Positions 18,561 through 27,201 of a DNA stretch of 38,018 bases are shown in pieces. Positions within the stretch are counted from its first letter, which is position 1. Every line of letters starts with the position of its first letter. The position numbers and the translations under genes are program-made. Source of the stretch: UBA7672 sp964529555 (GTDB lineage Bacteria > Pseudomonadota > Alphaproteobacteria > Caulobacterales > Hyphomonadaceae). The stretch lies in NCBI GenBank assembly GCA_964529555.1, contig CAZGWV010000024.1:1-38018 (forward strand). Direction: 5' to 3'. The notes beneath the pieces are model-generated. The model was not told the origin of the DNA. It did no database searches and saw nothing but the letters and a program-made list of their open reading frames with translations.

Positions 18561-18585
18561 ATGCTGTAGATGCCGATCGTGGGCT

Positions 18586-19113
18586 TCAGCTTGGCCGCTG
18601 AAGGTGTGCGTAGATCGGATCGTCCGGGAAGCGGCCGCCCACCGGCTGGCGCTTACCGAAGCGTTCCGGCTCGACGCCCGGAGTCGGCGCAGTCTCCTCA
18701 ACCCAATCGAAAACGACCGTCCGGTCGGCAATCTTCCAGACGCCGTCGCGCTTTTCGAACCAGTCGAGATAGCGGCCGCACATGTGGAAAATCGCCAGCT
18801 TGCCTTCGGCATTCGGCTGACGGTGCAAGGCGGTGAACTGGGATTCCACGGCGGCGCCGTGTTCCTTGAACGCGATCAGGATGTTGTGGACATGGTGCAC
18901 ACTGCGCTCGATGTGCGGCAGTGTTCTCATCGCGTAGTCGACAAACTCGGATGCGGTTCCGGCGAATGCGCCATGGCGGTCCTTGCCTTCCGGCCAGGCG
19001 ACTGAGCGCAGCGTCGCCTCATCCATCCTGTCGATGCCGCGGCAGTAGCGGTACAGGCACTCGGCAATCATCTGCCTGTCCCAGAGTTCCTGGATGTTGG
19101 GCTGGTCTGTCAT
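18586..19113 (-). CDS. SnoaL-like / NTF2-fold protein B
   Basis: A 175-residue protein of the SnoaL_4 (NTF2-like) group, whose members include LinA and scytalone dehydratase. Asp in RGIDRMDEA and His in HHVHNILIAF lie where those enzymes carry their Asp-His dyad, so a lyase, dehydratase or isomerase role is possible. It shares CGRYLDWFEKR.G.W.IA, VVFDW and P.RFGKR.P.G with the neighbour at 20332, so the two are paralogues. AGGGAGAA lies 6 bases before the ATG at 19113. It sits behind the OYE gene after a 103-base gap that holds a candidate operator, so it may have its own promoter. Confidence 0.85.
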   Translation of the reverse strand: MTDQPNIQELWDRQMIAECLYRYCRGIDRMDEATLRSVAWPEGKDRHGAFAGTASEFVDYAMRTLPHIERSVHHVHNILIAFKEHGAAVESQFTALHRQPNAEGKLAIFHMCGRYLDWFEKRDGVWKIADRTVVFDWVEETAPTPGVEPERFGKRQPVGGRFPDDPIYAHLQRPS

Positions 19114-19190
19114 CACGCATTCTCCCTGACTGCGTAGGCCTGCATTCTTCATGCGCCGCCGGGCGCGATCGTAGCGTGACGTTCCGGTGT

Positions 19191-19204
19191 ATCGCAATTG
19201 CGAC
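19191..19204. promoter_or_regulatory. Candidate cluster operator, site A
   Basis: ATCGC-AATT-GCGAC matches the cluster dyad ATCnC-N4-GnGAT at 7 of the 8 fixed positions. Its core TCGCAATTGCGA is a perfect 12-base palindrome. It lies 78 bases upstream of SnoaL-like gene B. It is the weakest of the six sites against the ATCAC/GTGAT form, but it is symmetrical. Confidence 0.4.
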
Positions 19205-19216
19205 GCCACCGCATGC

Positions 19217-20320
19217 TCAGCTCAGCGATTGCAGGGCCGCGCGTGTGAAACCCGTAAGTCCGGTTGTATCGGCCGACTGGACCTTCGCGACCCATTCGGG
19301 ATCGGCGAGGAGCGCGCGGCCGACACCCACCAGATCGAAGTCACCCCGCGCAAGCATGGCTTCGAGCCGGTCGAGCGAGGCCGCACCCGCAACCTCCAGC
19401 CCTTGTCGGAGGGATGCTACCACGTCACCGTCGAGCCCCACCGAGCCGACTGTCATGACGGGCTTGCCGGACAGCTTCTTTGTCCAGCCGGCGAGGTTGA
19501 GATCCGAGCCTTCGAACTCCGGCTCCCAGAAGCGGCGTTGCGAGCAATCGAACACGTCCACGCCCGCATCCGCCAAGGGCCCCAGGAAGGTCGCCAGGTC
19601 GTGAGGCGTCTGGAATAGGCGCGCCTTGTAGTCGACCTGCTTGAACTGCGAGAACCGGAAGAAGATCGGGAAGCCTGGGCCTACCGCGCGGCGGCAGGCG
19701 CGCATGACCTCAAGTGCAAACTGCATGCGCTGGGTGAAATCTCCGCCATAGCGATCTGTGCGCTGGTTTGTGGCGGCCCAGAGGAACTGATCGATCAAGT
19801 AGCCATGGGCGGCGTGAACCTCGACCGCATCAGCGCCGATGGCTTGCGAGGCCTTGGCGGATCTGGCGTAGGCCGCGATGATATCCGCGATCTCGCTATC
19901 GGTTGCCGGTTCGCCGAATGTGATGCCCGGCTGATAAATCCCCGAGGGCGAAATCGACGCCAGCTCAGGCGAGGGCGGGGTCATGGTCAGCGATCTATGG
20001 CCGCCGATATGCCAGAGCTGCGGGATGAAGGCCGCGCCCGCAGCCTTCACATCCCGCGCGATGGCGGCCCACATGGGCAGCGCGTCGCCATAGATGAGCG
20101 GGATCGCCTCATGGTCGACCGAAACGGGGTGGTCGATCGCCAGCCCCTCGGTGATGATCGCCCCGACGCCGGCGCGCGCACGACGAACATAGTAGGAGGC
20201 GACTTCGGCCGTCGGGACTCCCCCCGGAGAAAAGCGGCGGGTCATCGGCGCCATGACCGTGCGGTTCCGAAGCTTCAGGCCGGCAAGGTCGATGGGAGAG
20301 AAGAGTGTCGGGCTGGTCAT
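19217..20320 (-). CDS. Old Yellow Enzyme family NADH:flavin oxidoreductase
   Basis: A 367-residue FMN-dependent (beta/alpha)8 enzyme expected to reduce the C=C bond of an alpha,beta-unsaturated ketone, aldehyde or related compound with NAD(P)H. Family marks are LKLRNRTVMAPMTR at the N-terminus, QLWHIGG, the His pair in VEVHAAHGYLIDQFL, and NQRTDRYGGDF. The FMN-binding end VGVGRALLADPEW is present. No C-terminal FeS/FAD extension exists, so it is the short OYE form, not 2,4-dienoyl-CoA reductase. The start at 20320 follows GGAG and lies 11 bases after the SnoaL-like gene A stop. Within the cluster it would act on an enone intermediate. Confidence 0.93.
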   Translation of the reverse strand: MTSPTLFSPIDLAGLKLRNRTVMAPMTRRFSPGGVPTAEVASYYVRRARAGVGAIITEGLAIDHPVSVDHEAIPLIYGDALPMWAAIARDVKAAGAAFIPQLWHIGGHRSLTMTPPSPELASISPSGIYQPGITFGEPATDSEIADIIAAYARSAKASQAIGADAVEVHAAHGYLIDQFLWAATNQRTDRYGGDFTQRMQFALEVMRACRRAVGPGFPIFFRFSQFKQVDYKARLFQTPHDLATFLGPLADAGVDVFDCSQRRFWEPEFEGSDLNLAGWTKKLSGKPVMTVGSVGLDGDVVASLRQGLEVAGAASLDRLEAMLARGDFDLVGVGRALLADPEWVAKVQSADTTGLTGFTRAALQSLS

Positions 20321-20331
20321 GTGGGCTCCGT

Positions 20332-20862
20332 TCACGTCTGACGCTTCAGAAGTTCGTAGAGAGGATCGTTGAGAGAAGGCTCGCCCGCCGGGAGCCGCTT
20401 GCCGAAGCGTTGCGGATGGGGCCCCGGTGTCGCCCGCGGCTGCTCGCACCAGTCGAACACGACATGGCGGCGGGCGATGCGCCAGGCGCCGCCGCGTTTT
20501 TCGAACCAGTCGAGATAGCGGCCACAGAGAAAGTCGACACGGATAATGCCCGAAGCATCGCGACGCCGCGTGAGGGAAGTGAACGCTGTTTCCACCGCCG
20601 CGCCGGGCAGGGCGAATTGGAACATGATGTTGTGCATCTGGTGGGTTGAGGCCTCGAACGTCGATCGCAGGCTCAGCCCCCACGCAACGAATTCGCGCGC
20701 CGGACCTTCGAAGGCGCCGTGCGTTTCATGCGCGTCGGGCCAATAGACGTCTTCAAGGCCGACCTTGTCGGCGCGTTCGACGGCGCGGTGATAGCTGTAC
20801 AGGCGGTCGCGGATCGCCTGACGATCCCGAAGTTCTGCGAGTTGTTGGGCCTGATCCATCAT
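20332..20862 (-). CDS. SnoaL-like / NTF2-fold protein A
   Basis: A 176-residue paralogue of the protein at 18586. It keeps the likely catalytic His (STHQMHNIMF), but the Asp is replaced by Glu (RAVERADK). The CGRYLDWFEKRGGAWRIA block, VVFDW and the RFGKRLPAG tail are shared. Its ATG overlaps the MFS stop (ATGA), so translation is coupled. Two diverged copies flanking an Old Yellow Enzyme suggest either different steps or a mixed oligomer. The reaction is not known. Confidence 0.85.
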   Translation of the reverse strand: MMDQAQQLAELRDRQAIRDRLYSYHRAVERADKVGLEDVYWPDAHETHGAFEGPAREFVAWGLSLRSTFEASTHQMHNIMFQFALPGAAVETAFTSLTRRRDASGIIRVDFLCGRYLDWFEKRGGAWRIARRHVVFDWCEQPRATPGPHPQRFGKRLPAGEPSLNDPLYELLKRQT

Positions 20863-22232
20863 GCGCCTTGCGCCGCCGCATTGGCGTCGGGAGCGGGCAT
20901 CGCCCCATGCGCATCATTCCGAACCGTGCGTCCAGCGATGTAGAAGCAGCCGGCCGCAACGAGCAGGAAGGCGACGGACCACGCCATCGCGAGCTGGAGA
21001 CCCGCCGTGTTGCCATGCTGTGCGGCGAACACATCGCTGAGCGCGCCGACGGCGAGCGGGCCGAAGCCAAGGCCGATGATGGTGCTGATGAACAGGTTCA
21101 CGGCGGCGGCGGTGGCGCGCACGCCTGGGCTCGTCAGCGACTGGACCGCCGCATAGACCGAGCCGTAGGCGAGCGCATGGGCGAAGGTCGCCGGAACAAT
21201 GCAGGCCAGCGCGATGACGGCGCTGTCCACCAGGTTCAACGCGATGAAGAACGGCGTGGAGATCAGCATGCCGGCAAGCGGGACCATCACATATCCCTTG
21301 ATGCTTCTACGCGAAGCCCGGTCCGCGATCTGTCCGCCAGCAAAGGTGCCGAAGCCTGATCCGAGTCCGAGCAGCAGGCCCAGGGCTAGACCGAGGAAGG
21401 CCGATGGGCCCATGCCCATCGTTTGCGACAATTCTCCGATTTCGTCGCTATGGGCGCGCATGAACAGCGAGCCGAGGAAGGCCGTCTGACTGTAGAACAC
21501 GAGCGAGCCGAAGCCGGTGGCGAACGAGATCCACCAGAAGGCCGGTTTGCGGACCAGTTCGCCAAGCGCGAGGCGCAGCGATATCTGGGATTTCCTGGCG
21601 CCTTGAGCAGCCTTGGCGCGGCGACGCGGTTCGCGGAGCGTGGTGAAGGCGATCGCGGCCACCAGCAGCCCCGGAGCGCCGGCGACGATGAAGGCCGCGC
21701 GCCAGCCGAAGACGTCGGCGATGATACCGCCCATGGCCAGGCCGAGCAGCGAGCCGATCGGGATGCCGAGCGAATAGAAGGCCAGCGCTGAGGCGAGCTT
21801 GTTGCGCGGCGTGGACTCGGCGATGAGCGAGTGGGCCGCTGGCGTGCAGCCTGCTTCACCAAAGCCGACGCCGAGACGCGCGAGGACGAGCTGCGGGAAG
21901 TCGCGGACGAAGGCGCACAGGACGGTGAAGGCGCTCCAGATGGCGAGGGAGCCGGAGATCAGCCAGACGCGGTCCGAGCGGTCTGCGAGGCGGGCGATCG
22001 GCAGGCCGAGGCCGGTGTAGAAGACAGCGAAGGCGAGGCCGGTAACGGCGCCGACCTGCCAGTCTGCGAGGTTGAGATCCTTCTTGAGCGGCTCGGCAAG
22101 GATGTTGACGATCTGACGATCGAGCATGTTGAGCGCGTAGATGATCATCAGCAGAAGGAGGGCGTAGCGCTGATAACCTTTGCCGCTCTCGGACGGGATG
22201 CTCTCAGAGGCAGGCAGGGTGGGTGCAGACAT
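20859..22232 (-). CDS. MFS transporter (Spinster-like family)
   Basis: A 457-residue transporter with 12 predicted helices. The first helix region YALLLLMIIYALNMLDRQIVNIL and LADWQVGAVTGLAFAVFYTG are typical of the bacterial Spinster-like MFS group, often found beside catabolic genes. The motif-A loop reads IARLADRSDRVW. It is first in an operon with the SnoaL-like and OYE genes. It probably moves the substrate or a product across the inner membrane; direction and substrate are unknown. Candidate operator site B lies 82 bases upstream. Confidence 0.9.
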   Translation of the reverse strand: MSAPTLPASESIPSESGKGYQRYALLLLMIIYALNMLDRQIVNILAEPLKKDLNLADWQVGAVTGLAFAVFYTGLGLPIARLADRSDRVWLISGSLAIWSAFTVLCAFVRDFPQLVLARLGVGFGEAGCTPAAHSLIAESTPRNKLASALAFYSLGIPIGSLLGLAMGGIIADVFGWRAAFIVAGAPGLLVAAIAFTTLREPRRRAKAAQGARKSQISLRLALGELVRKPAFWWISFATGFGSLVFYSQTAFLGSLFMRAHSDEIGELSQTMGMGPSAFLGLALGLLLGLGSGFGTFAGGQIADRASRRSIKGYVMVPLAGMLISTPFFIALNLVDSAVIALACIVPATFAHALAYGSVYAAVQSLTSPGVRATAAAVNLFISTIIGLGFGPLAVGALSDVFAAQHGNTAGLQLAMAWSVAFLLVAAGCFYIAGRTVRNDAHGAMPAPDANAAAQGA

Positions 22233-22313
22233 CGCGTGTCGTCTCCGGGCTCAGCGCACTGTCTGGAATGTCGCCGGCCGAAGGCGGATGGCGGCGGCGA
22301 TGAGGGCTGGATT

Positions 22314-22327
22314 ATTTCGTATGTGAT
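22314..22327. promoter_or_regulatory. Candidate cluster operator, site B
   Basis: ATTTC-GTAT-GTGAT matches ATCAC-N4-GTGAT at 8 of 10 arm positions. It lies 82 bases upstream of the MFS start in the 113-base gap behind the monooxygenase gene. Confidence 0.45.
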
Positions 22328-22345
22328 AGGCGCGGTGCGTCGCTT

Positions 22346-23986
22346 TCAGCGCGCGGCTGCAGCAGCGCTGACAAATACGAAACTATCGTAGGTGGCGGCG
22401 GCGTCGCGGCAGGCCTCCGAGAAGCGGAGGAAGCCGCCGGTATACATGGTGAGGCCGCGCGGCTTTCCAGAGATGTTGCCGCCCGTGTACCAGGTGTTCG
22501 CCTTGGACACCAAGGACAGACCCGCCAGCGATGCGACGGTCTCCATCCATTGCCGCTGGGCGCCGGGCGTCGGCTCCATGGCGGTCAGCTTCTCGCGGCG
22601 CATGTAGTCGATGGCGTTGGCGATCCAGTCCACATTCTGCTGATCGAGAGCGATCAGGTTTGCCAGCGCCGCGGGGCCGTTGGGGCCCGCCACGGTGAAG
22701 AAGTTGGGGAAACCCGACAGCATGATGCCGAGATGGCTCTCGGGCCCCTCGCGCCAGACCCCGCGAAGGGGGAGGCCGTTGCGCCCCGTCACCTCGAAGC
22801 CGAGCAGCGCGCCTGTCAGGCCGTCATAGCCGGTTGCGAAGATAAGCGCGTCGAACGCTGTCTCTCCGCTCTGCGTCTGGACGCCTTTGCGCGTCAGGTG
22901 GAGGATTTCGTCGGTGAGGCAATCGTGCAGTCGCACGTGCGGCTCGTTGAATGTCTCGTAGTAGTTCGTGTCGAGGCAGGGACGGCGGGCGAAGATCGGA
23001 TAGCCTTGCGGCTTCAGCAGCGCTGCTGTTTTGGGATCTTTCACGACCTCATCGATCTTGCCGCGCACGAAGTCCGCCAACTCGTCGTTTGCGGCGGAGT
23101 TGGTGAGGATGTCCGAGAAGGTGCCGAGCATCGCAAGGCCGCCCTGCTTCCACGAATCTTCCATCAGGGCCCTGCGTTGCGCGGGCGTGACGCTAAAGAA
23201 GGGGCGAGTTGACTGGGGCCGGACGCCGCCAATGGTGCTGTTGCGCGCCGCTTGGCGGATACCGGCGTAGTTCCGCTTGATCTCGGCGACGTAGTCTGGT
23301 TCGAGCGCGACGTTACGCATCGGCATGGTGAAGCTCGGCGTTCTCTGGAACACCACAAGCTCGCGCGCCGTCTTTGCAACTTCGGGCGCGATCTGGATGC
23401 CGGTCGATCCCGTGCCGATGAGGCCCACGCGCTTGCCTTCGAAGCTGACGGGCTCATGCGGCCACTTCGCGGCAAGATAAATCTCGCCCGCGAACTCATC
23501 GGCGCCTTCGAACGGCACGCCCTTGGGGATCGACAGAGGCCCCGTCGCCATGACGCAGTAAGTTGCTTCATAGACGTTGCCGGCGTTTGTCTCGATACGC
23601 CAGGTCTTGGCGGCATCGTCGTAGGTCGCGCGTTCAACCCGTGTGTTGAAGGAGATCAGCGGCCGGATCGCCAAGCGGTCCGCCACGAAGTTTGCGTAGG
23701 CCAGGATTTCCGGCTGGGCTGCGAACTGCTCGGTCCACGTCCACTCCTGCTCGATCTCGGGCGAGAAGGAATAGCAGTAGTCCAGGCTCATCAGGTCGCA
23801 ACGGGCGCCGGGATAGCGGTTCCAGTACCAGACGCCGCCCACATCCCCGCCTGCCTCGATGCCGAGGACCGACAGGCCCATTTCCCGGAAACGGTGCACG
23901 GCATACATGCCGCCAAATCCTGCTCCGACGACAACGACATCGTATTTGACAGCGGACGAGCTGCGTGCGGGCGAGGCTTCAGCCAT
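22346..23986 (-). CDS. Flavin-containing monooxygenase, Baeyer-Villiger type with altered fingerprint
   Basis: A 546-residue class B flavoprotein expected to insert oxygen into a ketone with NADPH and O2. It has the FAD site GAGFGG (residues 21-26), the GGVWYWNRYPGARCD block (50-64) typical of Baeyer-Villiger enzymes, and the NADPH site GTGSTG (191-196). The fingerprint FxGxxxHxxxWP reads FAGEIYLAAKWP (165-176), so the usual His is Leu171. The rest of the block is intact and no frameshift is visible. GGAG lies 8 bases before the ATG. It follows the acyl-CoA synthetase gene after 48 bases and shares its promoter. Confidence 0.9.
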   Translation of the reverse strand: MAEASPARSSSAVKYDVVVVGAGFGGMYAVHRFREMGLSVLGIEAGGDVGGVWYWNRYPGARCDLMSLDYCYSFSPEIEQEWTWTEQFAAQPEILAYANFVADRLAIRPLISFNTRVERATYDDAAKTWRIETNAGNVYEATYCVMATGPLSIPKGVPFEGADEFAGEIYLAAKWPHEPVSFEGKRVGLIGTGSTGIQIAPEVAKTARELVVFQRTPSFTMPMRNVALEPDYVAEIKRNYAGIRQAARNSTIGGVRPQSTRPFFSVTPAQRRALMEDSWKQGGLAMLGTFSDILTNSAANDELADFVRGKIDEVVKDPKTAALLKPQGYPIFARRPCLDTNYYETFNEPHVRLHDCLTDEILHLTRKGVQTQSGETAFDALIFATGYDGLTGALLGFEVTGRNGLPLRGVWREGPESHLGIMLSGFPNFFTVAGPNGPAALANLIALDQQNVDWIANAIDYMRREKLTAMEPTPGAQRQWMETVASLAGLSLVSKANTWYTGGNISGKPRGLTMYTGGFLRFSEACRDAAATYDSFVFVSAAAAAR

Positions 23987-24034
23987 GATACAACTCCGGG
24001 AGAGAGGCAGGGGAGGCGCGTCAGACGCGCCGCT

Positions 24035-25645
24035 TCATGCGGGTTTCGAGCTTTCGACAAGCGCCGTTGCGCCGCGGTAATCGGCCTTCCCGCTTTCGTG
24101 CCGGGGAACTTCGTTGACGATGACGAACCGTTTGGGGTGCTTGTAGCTGGAGAGCGTGGTCGCCAGTCCGCGACGCACCGCAGCCTCATCGAATGCGCCG
24201 GTCACCTTGACCACAGCCACGACGATCTTGCCCCACTTGTCATCGACCTGCCCGACGACAAGCGCGTCCAGTACGCCGGGTTGAAGCTTGAGCGCTTCTT
24301 CCACTTCTTCGGGGAAGACCTTTTCGCCCCCGGTGTTGATCGAGAGATTGCCGCGTCCGATCAGTGTGAACTGGTTGGGCGGCAGCCACCGTGCGAAGTC
24401 GCCGGGAACGGCGTAGCGATCGCCGTCGATGATCCGATAGGTCGCGGCCGTTTTCTGCGGGTCGCCGTAATATCCATTCGCCATGGGTCCGTGGCGCGCG
24501 ATGAAGCCCTCGACGGGTTGATCCTTCGGAAGAACCTTGCCGCTGTCTGCGTCGATCAGCACGGTGGTGGCAGGCGCATCGAATATGCCCGTTTCGGGAA
24601 TATGACCTGCTTTGGCGACAGAATAGCCAAGGCCCGAAGCTTCTGACGCGCCGAGAATATCGACCAGCGTGATCTGCGGAAGCTGCTTCAGCAGCCCCTC
24701 CTTGACCGTTTTCGACCAGGTGAGGCCGGCGGAGCTGATCGCTTTGAGGGAGGACAGGTCAAACGCACCCGGATTCTCCTCAAGCGCGCGAAGCATCGGC
24801 TTGGCGAACACATCGCCGACGATTGCGACGCGCGTGGCCTTGTGCTTCTCGGCCGCGCGCCAGAGTTCGACTGCGTCGAATCGCTCGCTCGTGAGGATGA
24901 TTGCCGTCCCGCCGTTCAACAGATCACCCATAGCGGCATTGCTGCCAGAGCCATGCATGAGGGGGCAGGCCGGAATAATGCGGCTTGGCGCAGGGTTAGC
25001 CGCCACCATCTGCGCATGTTCAGCCATCGATTGCGGCGGCTTGAGGATCAAGGGAGACTCGAGCTGGACGTTGCGCGCCATCCCGAGCTGCCAATGCACC
25101 CCCTTCGGCTTGCCCGTCGTGCCGCCGGTATAAAGCAGATAGCCGTCCGACGATGCGCGTTTGATTCCGAGAGGCGCGCCATCCCCGCGTGTGGCCAGCG
25201 TCTCATAGCTTAGCTGCGTTGCATCAACTGCGCGCGGAACGCGGTCCGACTCGATGCGGATCCAGGTGCGGACCGTCGGTAGCTTTTCCTTCAACGCCGG
25301 CAGCATGTCTTCAAAGCGGTCCTGATAGAGCAGGCCCGTCGCGCCGCAGTCGTTCAGGACGTAGGCGATTTCATCGACCGTGTAGCGGTAGTTGAGGTTG
25401 ACCGTCAGAAGCCGCGATTTCACGCCGGCGACGAGGAATTCCATGTAGGCTGGGTGGTTGAAGCAGAGAATGCCGACGCGGTCGTCTGGTTGGCGCCCGA
25501 GTCTGATGAACTCGCTGGCCAGATTGTTTGTGCGCTTTGCGAAATCGCCCCAGCCGATGATGTGTTCGCCCCAGATAAGTGCGGGGCGAGAGGCGGGGAC
25601 CACCTCGGCAACCGCATCCAGGATGTCTCCAAAGTTCCAGTCCAT
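24035..25645 (-). CDS. Acyl-CoA synthetase (AMP-forming)
   Basis: A 536-residue ANL-superfamily ligase of a subgroup distinct from the two AlkK-like ligases in this window. The phosphate loop reads YTGGTTGKPKG (about residues 172-182), with Gly where Ser is usual. Later motifs are GASEASGLGYS, the hinge NTGGEKVFPEEVEEAL near 435, and a C-terminal GKADYR with the catalytic Lys. Similar ligases occur in sterol and terpenoid degradation clusters. It should activate the acid released by ring cleavage. GGAG lies 7 bases before the ATG at 25645; a longer start at 25729 has no support. It is first in a two-gene unit with the monooxygenase gene. Confidence 0.92.
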   Translation of the reverse strand: MDWNFGDILDAVAEVVPASRPALIWGEHIIGWGDFAKRTNNLASEFIRLGRQPDDRVGILCFNHPAYMEFLVAGVKSRLLTVNLNYRYTVDEIAYVLNDCGATGLLYQDRFEDMLPALKEKLPTVRTWIRIESDRVPRAVDATQLSYETLATRGDGAPLGIKRASSDGYLLYTGGTTGKPKGVHWQLGMARNVQLESPLILKPPQSMAEHAQMVAANPAPSRIIPACPLMHGSGSNAAMGDLLNGGTAIILTSERFDAVELWRAAEKHKATRVAIVGDVFAKPMLRALEENPGAFDLSSLKAISSAGLTWSKTVKEGLLKQLPQITLVDILGASEASGLGYSVAKAGHIPETGIFDAPATTVLIDADSGKVLPKDQPVEGFIARHGPMANGYYGDPQKTAATYRIIDGDRYAVPGDFARWLPPNQFTLIGRGNLSINTGGEKVFPEEVEEALKLQPGVLDALVVGQVDDKWGKIVVAVVKVTGAFDEAAVRRGLATTLSSYKHPKRFVIVNEVPRHESGKADYRGATALVESSKPA

Positions 25646-25724
25646 GTCGGGCTCCGAGAATGGGTGGCCCTGTCTAGAGCAAGCCTCAGCCGGAGCAGGC
25701 GCGCGCGCCGGCCAGCCCCCGGAA

Positions 25725-25738
25725 ATCACCTACGTGAT
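25725..25738. promoter_or_regulatory. Candidate cluster operator, site C (perfect)
   Basis: ATCAC-CTAC-GTGAT is a perfect 5+5 dyad in the 192-base gap between two divergent units. It is 80 bases from the acyl-CoA synthetase start and 100 bases from the SDR start, so one site could control both directions. Confidence 0.6.
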
Positions 25739-25837
25739 AACCGCAGCACGCAAACGCCCGCTTCGGTCCCGAGCGCGATCTCATGCGACACCCTGCCTGT
25801 CTCGGTGGCTTCGAGGTTGCTGGATGAGGATGGCGCT

Positions 25838-26563
25838 GTGCCAGAACTTGCGTTGGTGACAGGAGCGGCCCAGGGCATCGGGCGCGCGATCGTGGAACGG
25901 TTTGGCGCCGACGGCTATCGCGTGCTCGCCGTCGATGCCGATGCCGCCAAGCTTGCCGAAAGCGATGCAGATTGGCGAAGGGCGGGGCTGCCAGTGGAAA
26001 CGCGCGCCCTCGATGTTCGCGACCGGGCGGCTCTCTGCGACATGCTTGAGACGGCCTCCGAACTCCATGTTCTCGTCAACAATGCCGGGATCAGCGGCGC
26101 GCTCGATCCGATAGCCAAAGTCGACCGGGCCAGTTGCGCCCGCGTGATGGACATCAACCTGGTGGGCGCCTTCAAGGTTGCCCAGGAAGCGGTGCGGTGC
26201 ATGCCCCGTGGCGGCAGGGTCATAAACGTGGCGTCGCGCGGCTATCTCGGCGGCGCAGGCGCAGCGCACTATGTCGCGTCGAAGGCCGGTGTGGTCGCGA
26301 TGACTCGTTCCATGGCGGTCGAGTTGCGGTGGCGCGGCATACGTGTGAACGCGGTTGCTCCGGGCATGGTCGAAACCCGCCTGCTGGACGATTTCGGCGA
26401 CATGCTGCCCGCCCTGAAACGCCTTGAGCCATCCGGCTCGGCTGCATCGCCCGAGAAGATCGCAGCCATCATCGCGAACCTCGCCAGCGCAGATGCCGAC
26501 TTCGTCAATGGGCAGGTGCTGCTTGTCGACGGCGGCAAGTCCGTCGGGATTCCGCCCCTATGA
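25838..26563 (+). CDS. Short-chain dehydrogenase/reductase, active type
   Basis: A 241-residue NAD(P)-dependent SDR, probably oxidising a ring alcohol to a ketone or the reverse. The cofactor site TGAAQGIG is at residues 8-15, NNAGI follows, and the catalytic Ser-Tyr-Lys appears in NVASRGYLGG and HYVASKAG. The family C-terminus NGQVLLVDGGKS is present. The start is a GTG at 25838 with GAGG 9 bases upstream; no ATG fits and the cofactor motif would be lost with later starts. It opens a five-gene operon and overlaps the next gene (ATGA). Confidence 0.9.
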   Translation: MPELALVTGAAQGIGRAIVERFGADGYRVLAVDADAAKLAESDADWRRAGLPVETRALDVRDRAALCDMLETASELHVLVNNAGISGALDPIAKVDRASCARVMDINLVGAFKVAQEAVRCMPRGGRVINVASRGYLGGAGAAHYVASKAGVVAMTRSMAVELRWRGIRVNAVAPGMVETRLLDDFGDMLPALKRLEPSGSAASPEKIAAIIANLASADADFVNGQVLLVDGGKSVGIPPL

Positions 26564-27201
26564 GCGCCTCGAACGTCATCCTCGTCGCCGGCGCATGCGG
26601 CTTGAGTCGATCAATCGCTGCAGGCCTTGTGCAGCAAGGGTATCGCGTTCTGCCGGTGCAGGCAGAGATGCCCGGAACGATGCGGGCGATTGTCACAAAG
26701 GAGCCTGTCATTGGCGGTCTTGTCGTCGTTGGGACTATTCCCGATCGCGACAGGAAGTTCCTCGAGATCACCGACGCTGATCTCCAAAAATCGCTGATCG
26801 AATTCCTCGACCTGTTCGAAGCACTCTCGATCCTCGCGCCTCATCTCGCCGACGACGCCCCAGTCGTCCATGTAGGCCATCGCGGGCATCTGGGCGCGTG
26901 GGGCGGGGCGCACGACAATGCCTTCTCCGGCGCGGTTGCTGGTCTGATGCGCTCTCTGACGCTGGAGGGCGCTTCCCGCCGCTTTCGCGTCAACGCGGTG
27001 GCGATCGACTTCCCCGACGATGCATCGCGCGTTCCGCCAGACGAGGTCGCGCAGCAGATCACGGACCTGACAACCTTCCTCGTCTCGCCCGCATCGACCG
27101 CCCTGAGCGGGGAACTCCTGCTTGCCAACCGCGGCGCCAGCCTGCGTTTCCGCGAAGCGCGCGAGCGGTCCGCGGCGACCGGGACAGGAGCGGCGCCATG
27201 A
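26560..27201 (+). CDS. Degenerate short-chain dehydrogenase-like protein
   Basis: A 213-residue SDR-fold protein without the catalytic residues. The N-terminal VAGACGLSRSIAAG replaces TGxxxGxG, with Ser in place of the last Gly. At the active-site helix, where the neighbour has YVASKAGV, this protein has DNAFSGAV, so both Tyr and Lys are missing. The following GLMRSLTLEGASRRFRVNAV and the C-terminal SGELLLANRG still align with the family. The gene overlaps both neighbours by ATGA, which argues that it is kept and translated. It may be a partner of the active SDR or a non-redox protein. Confidence 0.82.
   Translation: MSASNVILVAGACGLSRSIAAGLVQQGYRVLPVQAEMPGTMRAIVTKEPVIGGLVVVGTIPDRDRKFLEITDADLQKSLIEFLDLFEALSILAPHLADDAPVVHVGHRGHLGAWGGAHDNAFSGAVAGLMRSLTLEGASRRFRVNAVAIDFPDDASRVPPDEVAQQITDLTTFLVSPASTALSGELLLANRGASLRFREARERSAATGTGAAP

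Larger units (their letters stand above)
18167..18585. other. Gene-free gap between tRNA-Gln and the catabolic cluster
   Basis: No gene of recognisable kind is visible in these 419 bases. They hold a two-copy tandem repeat (18241-18271), one copy of a 13-base direct repeat that also occurs just before tRNA-Gln (18073-18085 and 18324-18336, TCTCCGCACCTCC), and a strong hairpin (18529-18560). The mix of repeats beside a tRNA gene could be the scar of an old insertion, but no integrase is present. Confidence 0.5.
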
